Assembly (NCBI RefSeq): GCF_025917315.1
Contig: NZ_CP080627.1
Span: forward strand, 310,001-374,000
Length of the DNA stretch: 64,000 nt
Source: Halomonas qaidamensis
GTDB taxonomy: Bacteria > Pseudomonadota > Gammaproteobacteria > Pseudomonadales > Halomonadaceae
Direction of reading: 5' to 3'
In this document: piece after piece, positions 49,660 through 58,222 of the stretch
How the letters are laid out: the number at the start of each line of letters is the position of its first letter
Position numbering within the stretch: position 1 is the first letter of the stretch
Program-made: the position numbers and the translations under genes
The notes under the pieces: model-generated
What the model saw: the letters and a program-made list of their open reading frames with translations, nothing else
Databases searched by the model: none
Told to the model about the DNA's origin: nothing

Positions 49660-50118
49660 TCAAGGACTGGGCAGGATCAATAAAGGACATTCGGCGCGTC
49701 GAGCCAGGAACGAGCTGACACTGCCGAACGTCATGTAGTCGAGTTCATCGACAAAATACGTCAACGACTTGGCGATGATGCCACCGTCTGGTTGATGGCT
49801 ATGACGGGCGATCACCAGCAGGTCTGGCGAGAGTTTCTGAGTTGCTTGCAGCAGCATCTTGCGGGCATCTCCCTCGGCTAGCAGCAGCTCTGCTTCGAAA
49901 CCCTCGCCGGTAGCGAATGTCACGCCTTCTTGAAGGTGCTGTTTAAGCTCGTCACGCTCTTGTTGAAAGAGCGTTTCGTTGTTGTCGGTAGCGTCGAGAG
50001 GGTTCTCAACGACACCGACGAGTACCAGCAGGGGTTGGTTACAGCGGAACATATTGACGATTTGAGCAAGCGCCAGCTTAGCGTTTCGCGAACCGTCGTA
50101 GGCGATCATGATTTTCAT
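49660..50118 (-). CDS. Universal stress protein UspA family
   Basis: The 152-residue protein has KIMIAYDGSRNAKLAL at the N terminus and the C-terminal TFGSVSSFLARRAECPLLILP, typical of UspA. The usual ATP loop G-x2-G-x9-G(S/T) appears only partly (TFGSVSS), so nucleotide binding is uncertain. It lies between two nitrate transporter genes, 40 bases from the downstream one. P. aeruginosa Usp proteins support anaerobic survival; a similar role is an inference from context. Confidence 0.87.
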   Translation of the reverse strand: MKIMIAYDGSRNAKLALAQIVNMFRCNQPLLVLVGVVENPLDATDNNETLFQQERDELKQHLQEGVTFATGEGFEAELLLAEGDARKMLLQATQKLSPDLLVIARHSHQPDGGIIAKSLTYFVDELDYMTFGSVSSFLARRAECPLLILPSP

Positions 50119-50198
50119 GGTGTCCTCCCGCAGTGGGGTAGGGGATCAAGACCCGGCGCTTAGCGCCGGGCGTAAAGATTAGGGGTTCTGAACATAGG

Positions 50199-51791
50199 TC
50201 AGGGGTTTTTAACGTAGGCACCCTTGCGCAGGTAGAACCACCAGTTAATAACAAGGCAAATCGCGTAGAAGGCCGCGAAACCATACATAGCCAGTTCCGG
50301 TGTGCCGGCTTGAATTTGTTCGCCCATGACCCGAGGGGCGATGAAAGCGCCATAGGCGGCAACGGCAGAGGTCCACCCCAGTACCGGGCCTTTCTGTTGT
50401 TGGTCGAAAATCACGCCTATGCTGCGGAAGGTTGAACCATTGCCAATACCGCTGGCGGCGAATAGCACAATGAACAGCAGAAGGAATATCCAGAAGAATT
50501 GGTTGGGGTCAGTGGCGTTATAGGCCAGCATCATCACATAGCCGGTGGCCATAGAGGCGACCACCATAACCGCAGAAATAAGTTGGGTGACGATTGAGCC
50601 GCCCACCTTGTCGGAAATCCAACCGCCCAACGGGCGTATCAGTGCACCTACAAAGGGGCCTATCCAAGCCCATGTTAAGGCGCTGGGGGCCTCTGGGTTG
50701 GCTACGCGGGTGAGTGAGCCATCGGCGGCCACTTCCATCATATTGCCGAAGATAACGTTAATAGAGAGGGGCAGTGCCGCAGAGAAGCCAATAAAAGAGC
50801 CGAAGGTCAGGATGTAGAGAACCGTCATTGACCAGGTGTGCTTATTGGAAAATATCGCGAACTGCTTCTGAATATTGGGCTTAATGTCGCCTGGAATTAG
50901 GCGCAGCAACACCAGAGTTAGCACAATGGTTAGCGGCAGAGCAATCCACATATTAAGCCAACCGAGAGCCAGCATGCCGATGATCGCAGTCACTAAACCT
51001 ACGCCATAGAGCCCTAATATTTTACTGAAAGCCGCCAGCGGAGAGCCGGGATTGGGGGTAATGGTGCGCAGGTTATTCATTCCAAACCAGCCGGCGAACG
51101 CTAAAGGAATCAGGAATACGAGCCAGATAAAGCCAGCATTCTGAATCCATGTGTCGGTACCTGCTTCGATGCGGCCAATTAAGGTGCCACTGGCGCTTTG
51201 CAGCTCTAGCGGAGCACCAGCAAGAGCGCCGAAAATACCAACGGTCATTACCAGCGGGATGACGATCTGCATGGTGGTAACGCCAAAATTGCCTAGCCCC
51301 GCATTCATACCCAGGGCATAGCCTTGCTGCTTACTGGGATAGAAGGTAGAAATATTGCTCATTGAGCAAGCAAAGTTACCGCCCCCGATGCCAGAGAGTA
51401 GTGCTAAGGCTTGGAATACCCAGAACGGCGTGCCTGGGTTCATAAGTGCAAGCCCAGTACCCGCGGCAGGGATCATCAATAGGGCGGTCGTTAAGAAAAT
51501 GGTGTTACGCCCGCCAGCAATACGGATCATAAACGACGCTGGAATACGCAGTGTGGCACCAGCAAGTCCGGCAAGCGCCGTTAGGGAAAAAAGTTGATTA
51601 ATCGTAAATGTAAAACCGAGGTTTTGCATTTGAGTGGTGATCATTCCCCACATCATCCAGACAGCAAAGCCCATCAGCAGGCTAGGGATGGATATCCACA
51701 GGTTGCGGTTAGCGACCCGTTTGCCTGTTTGTTCCCAGAAGTGGGCGTCCTCGACATCCCACTTCTCAATGTCGGCGTTTCTTTTGCTCAT
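50199..51791 (-). CDS. narK: Nitrate/nitrite antiporter NarK
   Basis: The 530-residue MFS protein begins like E. coli NarK (DVEDAHFWEQTGKRVANRNLWISIPSLLMGFAVWMMWG). It has the substrate Arg in LAGATLRIPASFMIRIAGGR and the nitrate signatures ANISTFYPSKQQGYALGMNAGLGNFGV and WIGPFVGALIRPLGGWISDKVGG. This is the nitrate/nitrite exchange type. It heads the narK-usp-narK1 run. A 237-base leader separates it from narL, with a NarL-type site at 51901-51916. Confidence 0.93.
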   Translation of the reverse strand: MSKRNADIEKWDVEDAHFWEQTGKRVANRNLWISIPSLLMGFAVWMMWGMITTQMQNLGFTFTINQLFSLTALAGLAGATLRIPASFMIRIAGGRNTIFLTTALLMIPAAGTGLALMNPGTPFWVFQALALLSGIGGGNFACSMSNISTFYPSKQQGYALGMNAGLGNFGVTTMQIVIPLVMTVGIFGALAGAPLELQSASGTLIGRIEAGTDTWIQNAGFIWLVFLIPLAFAGWFGMNNLRTITPNPGSPLAAFSKILGLYGVGLVTAIIGMLALGWLNMWIALPLTIVLTLVLLRLIPGDIKPNIQKQFAIFSNKHTWSMTVLYILTFGSFIGFSAALPLSINVIFGNMMEVAADGSLTRVANPEAPSALTWAWIGPFVGALIRPLGGWISDKVGGSIVTQLISAVMVVASMATGYVMMLAYNATDPNQFFWIFLLLFIVLFAASGIGNGSTFRSIGVIFDQQQKGPVLGWTSAVAAYGAFIAPRVMGEQIQAGTPELAMYGFAAFYAICLVINWWFYLRKGAYVKNP

Positions 51792-51900
51792 GGCGGTTTC
51801 CCCTTGGCATTAAACCTTTCTGCAAACAGCTATTAACCGGCAAGATACGCCTGAGAGGAGAGTAGGGAAACCAGGGGAAAAGGCTCGAAAATCAGCGACA

Positions 51901-51916
51901 TACCACTTGAGAGGTA
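51901..51916. promoter_or_regulatory. NarL/NarP 7-2-7 binding site upstream of narK
   Basis: TACCACT-TG-AGAGGTA is an inverted pair of TACYNMT-type heptamers with the 2-base spacing preferred by NarL and NarP. It lies 110 bases upstream of the narK start. I looked for a full FNR/Anr site (TTGAT-N4-ATCAA) in 51792-52028 and found only an isolated TTGAT near 51938. Confidence 0.7.
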
Positions 51917-52028
51917 GTCGCTGAGAGAGATAAGCTAATTGATTTTAAAGAGAAAAAATCAGAGGGGGTAAAATTAAAACAGTGTAAAAGTACCCAAGAA
52001 GTCTTTGGAGGTAACCACTCAGAGTCGG

Positions 52029-52697
52029 CTAGTGATCCAGTCCTTCTTGCACTGCCCAAACAGCGGCTTCGACACGAGAGCGTAGGTTAAGCTTTTTGAG
52101 TAGATGCTTAACGTGGACCTTGACGGTTCCTTCGGTAATATCCAATTTGCGTGCGATGAGCTTATTAGATAACCCGCCCGCCAGTTGCTGGAGAATTTCT
52201 CGTTCGCGCTGCGTCAGGCTGTGAACGTCGGGGGTAGTGGGCGCATTGCGTTGATTACGCAGCGCTTCGGCCAGCAATGCGGTTAGGCTTTCACTAATCA
52301 CCATACGTCCTAGGGCTGCTTGGCGCAGTTGGCGAACCATGTCTTCTGGTTCCATATCTTTTAGTAGATAGCCGTCTGCTCCGGTGCGTAGCGCAGAGAC
52401 AACATCGTCTTCGTGATCAGAAACAGTAAACATTACCACTCGGCCGCTGTAGTTAGCTTCTCGTAGGCGGCGTAAAGCCTCTAACCCGTTCACGCCCGGC
52501 ATGTTCAAATCCAGTAATACCAGGTCGGGTTCCATGGAAAGCGCCAGCGCAATGCCCTCTTCAGGGTTGCCTGTTTCGCCAACTAACTCAAGGTCATCTT
52601 CAAGCTCTAGCAGCTGAGCTACGCCACGGCGTAGCAGTGGATGGTCATCGATGATCAGCAGACTGGCAGGTGAATCGTTAGCGGTTGTCAGCGTCAT
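52029..52697 (-). CDS. narL: Nitrate/nitrite response regulator NarL
   Basis: The 222-residue protein has a receiver with [13 protein letters not shown], phospho-Asp63 in [13 protein letters not shown] and Lys in [10 protein letters not shown]. The LuxR-type DNA-binding domain reads [37 protein letters not shown]. It matches NarL across the whole length. Its ATG overlaps the narX stop by one base, so the pair is cotranslated. It is expected to activate narK and narG and to bind TACYNMT heptamers. Confidence 0.95.
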   Translation of the reverse strand: MTLTTANDSPASLLIIDDHPLLRRGVAQLLELEDDLELVGETGNPEEGIALALSMEPDLVLLDLNMPGVNGLEALRRLREANYSGRVVMFTVSDHEDDVVSALRTGADGYLLKDMEPEDMVRQLRQAALGRMVISESLTALLAEALRNQRNAPTTPDVHSLTQREREILQQLAGGLSNKLIARKLDITEGTVKVHVKHLLKKLNLRSRVEAAVWAVQEGLDH

Positions 52698-54613
52698 TAT
52701 GAAGCCCCAGTACCAAAATGAGAGTCGGAGTCAGCCGCAGTGGGCTGCTGTTGGATCAAGCGAGCAGTTAATGGGGTAAAGACAAGCTCTATGCGGGTCC
52801 CCCCGGTGGGGCGGTTAGCAATGCTTAGTTCTCCATTCAGGGTGGTCGCTCGGTCACGTATAATCACCAACCCATAGTGCATCGGTGGCGAGCTATCGTC
52901 TTCCAGCCCGATACCGTCATCTTCAACACGCACAAGCAGCTGAGCATCGGCAAAGCGCACGGTAACCGCCGCCCAATGAGCTTGGGCGTGCTTATGAGTA
53001 TTGGCCAGCGCTTCACGAATGATTTGCAGCACGTGAATATCTTCATTGGGGTTCAGTAAATAAGGCGGTACATCGTAGTTCAGTTCTACGGTCGCCCCCA
53101 TTCGCTGGGTAAATTCATCAACGGTTTGACGCAAGGCAGATTGAAGGCCTGGCCCTTCAAGCTTAAGCCTGAAGGTAGTTAGCAGTTCACGCAGTTGGCG
53201 ATAGGCGCTGTTTAAGCCGACACGTAGTTCATCGAACACGGCTGCTTGAGCCTCTTTGGTGGCATCTTTTTGCTGCATGCGTTCGAGTCGAGCGACCTGC
53301 ATCTTGAGGTACGATAACGACTGAGCCAATGAGTCGTGCAGCTCTCGGGCGATGATGGTTCGTTCGTTAATCAGCGTGACATGCTGCTCCTCTTCGATGC
53401 GTCGCTGAAGGTACACTGCCGTGGCGAGCTGGTCGGCTAAAATAGTGAGCAGCCGACGCGTACTATCGTTGAGGCGTTCGTTTGGATACCACACCTCCAG
53501 AGTGCCTAGCAGCGTGTCACCTACGCTGATAGGTAACAGCAAGCATTGTGCTTGGTCGCTGGCCATGATCTCTAGCGGGCGGGGGTCTATCAGACAAGCA
53601 TGGCAATGTTGATCGCGACAATACTCTGGCCGAGTGCGTGAATGGGTTTCTAAAACGGGCATTTCCCGCTGATCAAAAGGGTCGTTCAGAGATAGTCGTA
53701 TCGGCCCAAGCGTCAGCAGTTCTTCTAATTCACGTAGCATAGGCGCTGCGCTGGAACACAGGTCATTACCGCCACCATAAAGTGAACGACTGGCATCATG
53801 CATCACCCGCATCGCCTGGTTGCTGCGCTCAAGCTCCAGTTTCTTGCGCGATACCTTGTCTTCCAACGCGGCATAGCTGGAGGCCAACTCAGCAGACATC
53901 GTGTTGAAGGTGTCGCCAAGTAAAGCCAGCTCGTCGCTGCCGCGAATCTGTGAGCGCGGTGTAAAGTTACGTTGTGCTGCCTCCCTGGCGAGCACCATCA
54001 GCTGACGCAATGGCAACACCAAATTGTGGCGAACGTCGTAAAGCGAAATCAACACCACAATGGCGATCAACACAAGAAAGAGCACTTGCATCAAGCCCAG
54101 CAGCCTTACCTTCGCTTCGGTGCTGTTTTCAAGCTGCGTTACGAGGACCTCAATGTCGCTGACTAGGGTGGCGATCATGCTATGGAAGGCATCTAGCGCG
54201 ATACCATCACCAGTAGGAGCATCTTCAAGAGCAGGGCTAAGCGTGCGTTGCCAGTAGGTCTGAATTTTTTCTAGCTGATGACGAGCCTCATGGTGCTCAT
54301 CAAGGGGGATGCTTTGTTCCAACGCGGCACTGTATAACCGCTGATCGAAGCGTGCCACTAATGTTTCGAGCTGTTCTACGCTGTTGAGCCGCTCTTCATT
54401 CGTCTCTTGTGGGCCATACTCGACGCGCTGCAATGCTCCCATAATCTGGTAGGCGTTCATGCGTAAAGACCCAGCAACGTTAATGGCAGCAGCATCGCCA
54501 CGGGTACTGTTGGACATTGCCATGGTTAGGGTGATGCTAATTAGTGTCATCCCGCTAATTGCTAACAGAGACGCAATAATGCGAGCTACGAGGGAGCGTT
54601 GCAGTAATTTCAT
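52697..54613 (-). CDS. narX: Nitrate/nitrite sensor histidine kinase NarX
   Basis: The 638-residue sensor has two membrane segments (about 11-31 and 155-178) around a periplasmic domain. That domain carries the nitrate P-box [14 protein letters not shown] (residues 45-57). HAMP follows, then a central region with a Cys cluster ([14 protein letters not shown]), as in NarX, and an HPK7 transmitter ([28 protein letters not shown]). The start at 54613 ([12 protein letters not shown]) is preferred over an upstream TTG. It is divergent from a membrane-protein gene. Confidence 0.94.
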   Translation of the reverse strand: MKLLQRSLVARIIASLLAISGMTLISITLTMAMSNSTRGDAAAINVAGSLRMNAYQIMGALQRVEYGPQETNEERLNSVEQLETLVARFDQRLYSAALEQSIPLDEHHEARHQLEKIQTYWQRTLSPALEDAPTGDGIALDAFHSMIATLVSDIEVLVTQLENSTEAKVRLLGLMQVLFLVLIAIVVLISLYDVRHNLVLPLRQLMVLAREAAQRNFTPRSQIRGSDELALLGDTFNTMSAELASSYAALEDKVSRKKLELERSNQAMRVMHDASRSLYGGGNDLCSSAAPMLRELEELLTLGPIRLSLNDPFDQREMPVLETHSRTRPEYCRDQHCHACLIDPRPLEIMASDQAQCLLLPISVGDTLLGTLEVWYPNERLNDSTRRLLTILADQLATAVYLQRRIEEEQHVTLINERTIIARELHDSLAQSLSYLKMQVARLERMQQKDATKEAQAAVFDELRVGLNSAYRQLRELLTTFRLKLEGPGLQSALRQTVDEFTQRMGATVELNYDVPPYLLNPNEDIHVLQIIREALANTHKHAQAHWAAVTVRFADAQLLVRVEDDGIGLEDDSSPPMHYGLVIIRDRATTLNGELSIANRPTGGTRIELVFTPLTARLIQQQPTAADSDSHFGTGAS

Positions 54614-54789
54614 GACGGTTTCGAAAACGCACAAGTGCTAGAAAAGTGTGGCATTGACTGGCTCTCGATATGGGGGCTATTACTTTGGGGTTAGCCCGTC
54701 TACCTCCGATGCTTTTTGACCTAAACCCGGCATTTAACGACAATTCTGGCACGTCTTCTGATGTCTTCATACCCTCGCCGGGAAACACC

Positions 54790-55359
54790 ATGCTTTCACC
54801 TACGCCACCTTCGTCACTGAAGACATCAAAAGAGCCAGTCAATGGCTACCAGATGCTGGTAGCCATGCTATTGATGCCGCTGGCCAGCGCGTTAGCGGTA
54901 GCCAGCTGGACACTGTATACCCTGCTCGCTATTCATCCTGTCTACGTGCTGTTACCGCTGGGTAGCGGTGCCCTATTGGCCTGGCCTGCATGGCGGTTGG
55001 CTCGCCGCAACAGCACGTGCCGCCTGATGCAATGGCTGCTGTTGGGGCTGGCGCTGGTGCTCATTGGGTTTGGGGTGGCCAATCAACCTGGTGAATTTCT
55101 GCTGGTAGGAGGGGGGTTAGGGGTGGGAGGTGCTGTTATTGCCACTGGCATCGCCCATGCCAACGGTTGGATGCCTGGCTGCCTGAAATGCTTATTAATA
55201 GGACTCTTCCTGGCCATCGCGGCAGGCGTGGGATTTTCTTTACGCATGGAACCCTTAGTGGTTCAAGCCTATGGTTGGCGGGCCGCACCTCTGAGCCTGC
55301 TCATTCCATTAATCATGATAATGCTGCTGTTATGGCTGTTTGTCGAGTCACCTGAATAA
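54790..55359 (+). CDS. Hypothetical membrane protein next to narX
   Basis: I do not recognise a family. From the ATG at 54790 it has about 189 residues and some six hydrophobic segments (MLVAMLLMPLASALAVASW, LLLGLALVLIGFGVA, LLIPLIMIMLLLWLFV), with a Gly-rich GGGLGVGGAVIATG loop. An in-frame ATG at 54670 would add 40 polar residues; neither start has a clear ribosome site. It is the first of three small genes (to 56190) lying between narX and ubiT, and so is probably linked to nitrate respiration. Confidence 0.65.
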   Translation: MLSPTPPSSLKTSKEPVNGYQMLVAMLLMPLASALAVASWTLYTLLAIHPVYVLLPLGSGALLAWPAWRLARRNSTCRLMQWLLLGLALVLIGFGVANQPGEFLLVGGGLGVGGAVIATGIAHANGWMPGCLKCLLIGLFLAIAAGVGFSLRMEPLVVQAYGWRAAPLSLLIPLIMIMLLLWLFVESPE

Positions 55360-55401
55360 TGCCATCAACTCATTTAACCAACTAACGATAAGGCGCTTTT
55401 T

Positions 55402-55794
55402 ATGACCATAGCGACATTTTCCGATCTACTGCAAGAAGCGCGTCAGCAAGCGAAGCCCCAGCGGTTGCTATTTGTGTTCGTTCACGCTGAGCTGCCCGAT
55501 TTTCCTGATGCTGAACAGCGTCGCCGTTTCGAACAGGGCGAGGGCGGTGTGCTGGTGCCTGTCGTCTGCGTGGACAAGTCGATAGATGAACTGAGCAGTA
55601 TGGCGGCGTTGGTTGAGGAGTCTCGGCGTACTGGGTTTGAATGGGATTTGGTATTTGCGGCGGCCATGGACGACCCTGCCGATGATGCCGACGTTGAACG
55701 TCAGCTTCAGCGAATGACCGAGTCGTTACAAATGGGCAACATTACCTCGTTCATTGCTTTCGATCATCAGGGCGATGCCGTTAACGTTGGCTGA
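55402..55794 (+). CDS. Hypothetical protein (130 residues) in the nar region
   Basis: This is a soluble alpha/beta protein: FSDLLQEARQQAKPQRLLFVFVHAELPD, GGVLVPVVCVDKSIDEL and EWDLVFAAAMDDPADD. It has no membrane or metal motif. Related small proteins are, as I recall, found beside nitrate genes in pseudomonads and sometimes mislabelled as a ribonucleotide reductase subunit; nothing here resembles that enzyme. It lies 42 bases after the membrane protein and 9 bases before the SirB2 gene, so it is cotranscribed. Confidence 0.7.
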   Translation: MTIATFSDLLQEARQQAKPQRLLFVFVHAELPDFPDAEQRRRFEQGEGGVLVPVVCVDKSIDELSSMAALVEESRRTGFEWDLVFAAAMDDPADDADVERQLQRMTESLQMGNITSFIAFDHQGDAVNVG

Positions 55795-55803
55795 GGATGT
55801 TCC

Positions 55804-56190
55804 GTGGAGCACTATTTTGTCATCAAGCATCTGCATGTCACGGCTGCGGTGTTGAGTATTACGCTTTTTGTCGTGCGCGCATGGTGGTCAGTGCGAGAAA
55901 GCCCTCGGCTCAACGCGCGCTGGGTTAGGGTGCTGCCCCATCTCATCGATACTGCTCTGTTGGGGCTGGGGGTCACCTTACTCATGCTGCTCTCTGTATG
56001 GCCCTGGCAGCTTCCTTGGCTTGGCGCCAAACTGCTGGCATTACTGGCGTATATCGGTATTGGTACCTTTGCGATTAAACGTGGGAAAACACCCCAAGCG
56101 CGTGCGGTTGCCGCCCTGGTAGCTATCGTTTTATTTGCCTATATGGTGGGGGCCGTTATTCGCCACAGCCCACTTTCCTGGTTAGCGTGA
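55804..56190 (+). CDS. SirB2 family membrane protein
   Basis: The 128-residue protein has four hydrophobic helices (YFVIKHLHVTAAVLSITLFVVRAWW; LIDTALLGLGVTLLML; LLALLAYIGIGTFAI; VAALVAIVLFAYMVGAVI) and the family pattern of His in helix 1 and RVLPHLIDT. SirB2 proteins are small membrane proteins of unknown role; conserved His residues would allow haem or quinone contact, which is speculation. It starts at GTG after TGAGGATG. It is last of the three small genes next to narX. Confidence 0.85.
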   Translation: MEHYFVIKHLHVTAAVLSITLFVVRAWWSVRESPRLNARWVRVLPHLIDTALLGLGVTLLMLLSVWPWQLPWLGAKLLALLAYIGIGTFAIKRGKTPQARAVAALVAIVLFAYMVGAVIRHSPLSWLA

Positions 56191-56317
56191 CGTTATCCGC
56201 GCCTCTCCTGATGCATATCAGGGTTAAGCGCCCTCACAGTGCTTAGCATCGAACTCTGTCGTTTACATAGACCCCTGTGGTGTTCGCCATTGATTCCTTT
56301 ATGTAGGAGTGCGTTTA

Positions 56318-56815
56318 GTGTCATTGCTACCGTTTGCTGTTCCAAGGCCATCTGCAGTGCTGCCGCTACCGATAAACCTTGAACATTTGATTCGTCTTCT
56401 TGATCCGAAGGTGCCTTTTATTATCAAGCAGCGTGTGGTCGAGTCTTTACTTAACCATACGTTTGCTGAGCCTCTTCAAGAAGGGGAGTTCGATGTTTTA
56501 GAAGGGCGGCGTATTACGCTAGCCATTGCCGATTTAGGGATAGCGCTCAGCTTGACGCTGGAAGCCCAGCGTTTGGTCGTGTGCCGTGAACTTGGCGAGG
56601 CAATTATTCGTGGTGGCTGGCGCGAATTTTTGTGTCTGGCGACGCGTCGCGAAGACCCCGATAGCCTGTTTTTTCAGCGCCGTTTAGTCATTGAAGGCGA
56701 TACGGAGCTGGGACTGACGCTGAAGAACCTACTTGATGGACGTGAAGAGAGTTTCGCCCAAGGGCGCTTGGGGGAGGTGTTAATAGGGCTAGAGAGGTTT
56801 GCGCGCAGGGCATAA
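56318..56815 (+). CDS. ubiT: UbiT, SCP2-domain lipid-binding factor of O2-independent ubiquinone synthesis
   Basis: The 165-residue protein has an SCP2-like fold: HLIRLLDPKVPFIIKQRVVESLLNHTFAEPLQEGEFDVLEGR, and the C-terminal RRLVIEGDTELGLTLKNLLD. It matches UbiT (YhbT), the lipid-binding accessory partner of UbiU and UbiV. The GTG at 56318 sits 8 bases after AGGAG; the earlier GTG at 56309 overlaps that ribosome site and is unlikely. UbiU and UbiV are encoded 4 kb away in this same region. Confidence 0.9.
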   Translation: MSLLPFAVPRPSAVLPLPINLEHLIRLLDPKVPFIIKQRVVESLLNHTFAEPLQEGEFDVLEGRRITLAIADLGIALSLTLEAQRLVVCRELGEAIIRGGWREFLCLATRREDPDSLFFQRRLVIEGDTELGLTLKNLLDGREESFAQGRLGEVLIGLERFARRA

Positions 56816-56883
56816 TGTCATCGTCTCCAGCCTCGCTGGATGTTTAATAGGTGGCCTCGGTCCTTCGCCAAGGCCACTTGTTA

Positions 56884-58056
56884 TCAAGCCGCGTCGAGGG
56901 GACGTGAGGGGCCGAAGTGCTCAAAGTGGCGGCGGTCTGCGCTAATGCCCAGCTCAGCCAGCGCACTATTAATGGCGGTCATGAAACCCTGGGGGCCAAC
57001 AAAATAGCAGCGTGCCATAGGCCCAGGCAGGTAGTCGGCTAATAAGGAGCGGTCAATACGTCCGTTATGATCGGCACGGTTTCCGCGTTCATGAATAGTG
57101 ACCGCCTGAAAACGTTGGGGGTAGGCCGCTTTTAAAGCGTCAAGCTCGCCATTGAAAGCGTGGTGATCGACGTCTAGGGCAGCGTGTAAATAGACAACCT
57201 GGCGCCCTAGCGCCAGCGCATGGCGTGCTATGGGTAGCAGGGGTGTTTGACCGACGCCTCCGCTGGCAAGCAGCAGCGGTTCGTCACCTTCTACCAGCGT
57301 CAAATCACCTGCGGGGGGAAGCAGCTCTAGGCTATCGCCTAGTTGCAGGACATCGTGGAAATGACGGCTGGCTTGCCCCTCTGCTTCGCGTTTAATCGAG
57401 ATGCGATAGCTCCGACCATTGGGAATATCCGATAGGCTGTAATGCCGATAGACCTGCTCACCGTTGATGGTCAGGCGCACGCCGATATATTGGCCAGGCT
57501 CATGGTCAGCCACGCTGCCACCATCTTCGGGTTCCAGAATAAACGAGCGAATTAAGATGCTCTCCTGCTGGGTGCTGGCAATCTTAAACCGGCGTGTGCC
57601 CCGCCAGCCGCCGGGTCGTTGCTCGAACTCACGGTAACGCTGGTCTTCAAGATCGATTAAAAGAGCAGCGAGTTCGTTATAAAGTGCTCCCCACGCATCG
57701 GCAATGGCGGGGGTAACGGCATCGCCAAGGACATCACCAATGGCTGCTAATAAGCATTCACCCACAATGGGGTACTGCTCTGGAAGAATACCCAAAGAAA
57801 CATGTTTACTGACCACAACGGCCAACGTGGCGCGTGCTTGAGCAGGGTTATTGCGTAGTTTTACATAGGCCAATACCGCGTTAGCTAAGGCGCGTGGCTG
57901 GCCTCCGCTTTGCTGATGAGTCTCATTAAAGAGCGGTTTGACCTCAGGGTAGCGGGTAAACATTAACGGATAAAAATGCTGAGTAATGGCGTCCAGATGT
58001 TCTGCAACTATGGGCGCCGTCGCATTAATCAGCTTTGCCTGTTCAAGTGTTAGCAC
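56884..58056 (-). CDS. hmp: Flavohaemoglobin, nitric oxide dioxygenase
   Basis: Hmp converts NO plus O2 to nitrate, or reduces NO anaerobically. The 390-residue protein has a globin domain with Tyr29 (HFYPLMF, distal) and proximal His85 (KHVSLGI). The ferredoxin reductase part has the FAD motif YRHYSLSD, a phosphate/NAD motif LLASGGVGQTPLLP and the C terminus RHFEHFGP. Key haem residues are at the same positions as in E. coli Hmp. It is divergent from nnrS across an NsrR-type operator. Confidence 0.96.
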   Translation of the reverse strand: MLTLEQAKLINATAPIVAEHLDAITQHFYPLMFTRYPEVKPLFNETHQQSGGQPRALANAVLAYVKLRNNPAQARATLAVVVSKHVSLGILPEQYPIVGECLLAAIGDVLGDAVTPAIADAWGALYNELAALLIDLEDQRYREFEQRPGGWRGTRRFKIASTQQESILIRSFILEPEDGGSVADHEPGQYIGVRLTINGEQVYRHYSLSDIPNGRSYRISIKREAEGQASRHFHDVLQLGDSLELLPPAGDLTLVEGDEPLLLASGGVGQTPLLPIARHALALGRQVVYLHAALDVDHHAFNGELDALKAAYPQRFQAVTIHERGNRADHNGRIDRSLLADYLPGPMARCYFVGPQGFMTAINSALAELGISADRRHFEHFGPSRPLDAA

Positions 58057-58076
58057 GGGTAATACCTCTTTTCTTT

Positions 58077-58099
58077 AAGATGCTTTATAAATGCATCTT
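58077..58099. promoter_or_regulatory. NsrR operator upstream of hmp
   Basis: A 23-base near-palindrome has AAGATGC at the left end and GCATCTT at the right, with TTTATAAAT-type centre, matching the known AAGATGYATTT inverted-repeat NsrR site. It ends 21 bases before the hmp start codon, where binding would block the promoter. Confidence 0.82.
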
Positions 58100-58136
58100 A
58101 AGGTCTAGAAGGGATAAATGCCACCTGTGTCGCCAA

Positions 58137-58159
58137 AAGATGCATTTTTGATACCTGTC
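58137..58159. promoter_or_regulatory. NsrR half-site or weak operator before nnrS
   Basis: AAGATGCATTT at 58137-58147 is a full 11-base NsrR half-site; the right half (GATACCTG) is degenerate. It lies about 65-85 bases upstream of the nnrS start, in the shared hmp/nnrS gap. Confidence 0.6.
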
Positions 58160-58222
58160 ATGGTTTTTGAAGATTGCAAAGCGCACAATGCTATTTCCAA
58201 GTAATTCAGTCGGGATTCTGCC

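Noticed and set aside
51930-51960. Possible FNR/Anr site upstream of narK (TTGATTTTAAAGA)
   Set aside because: Only one half-site matches; the second half does not resemble ATCAA.
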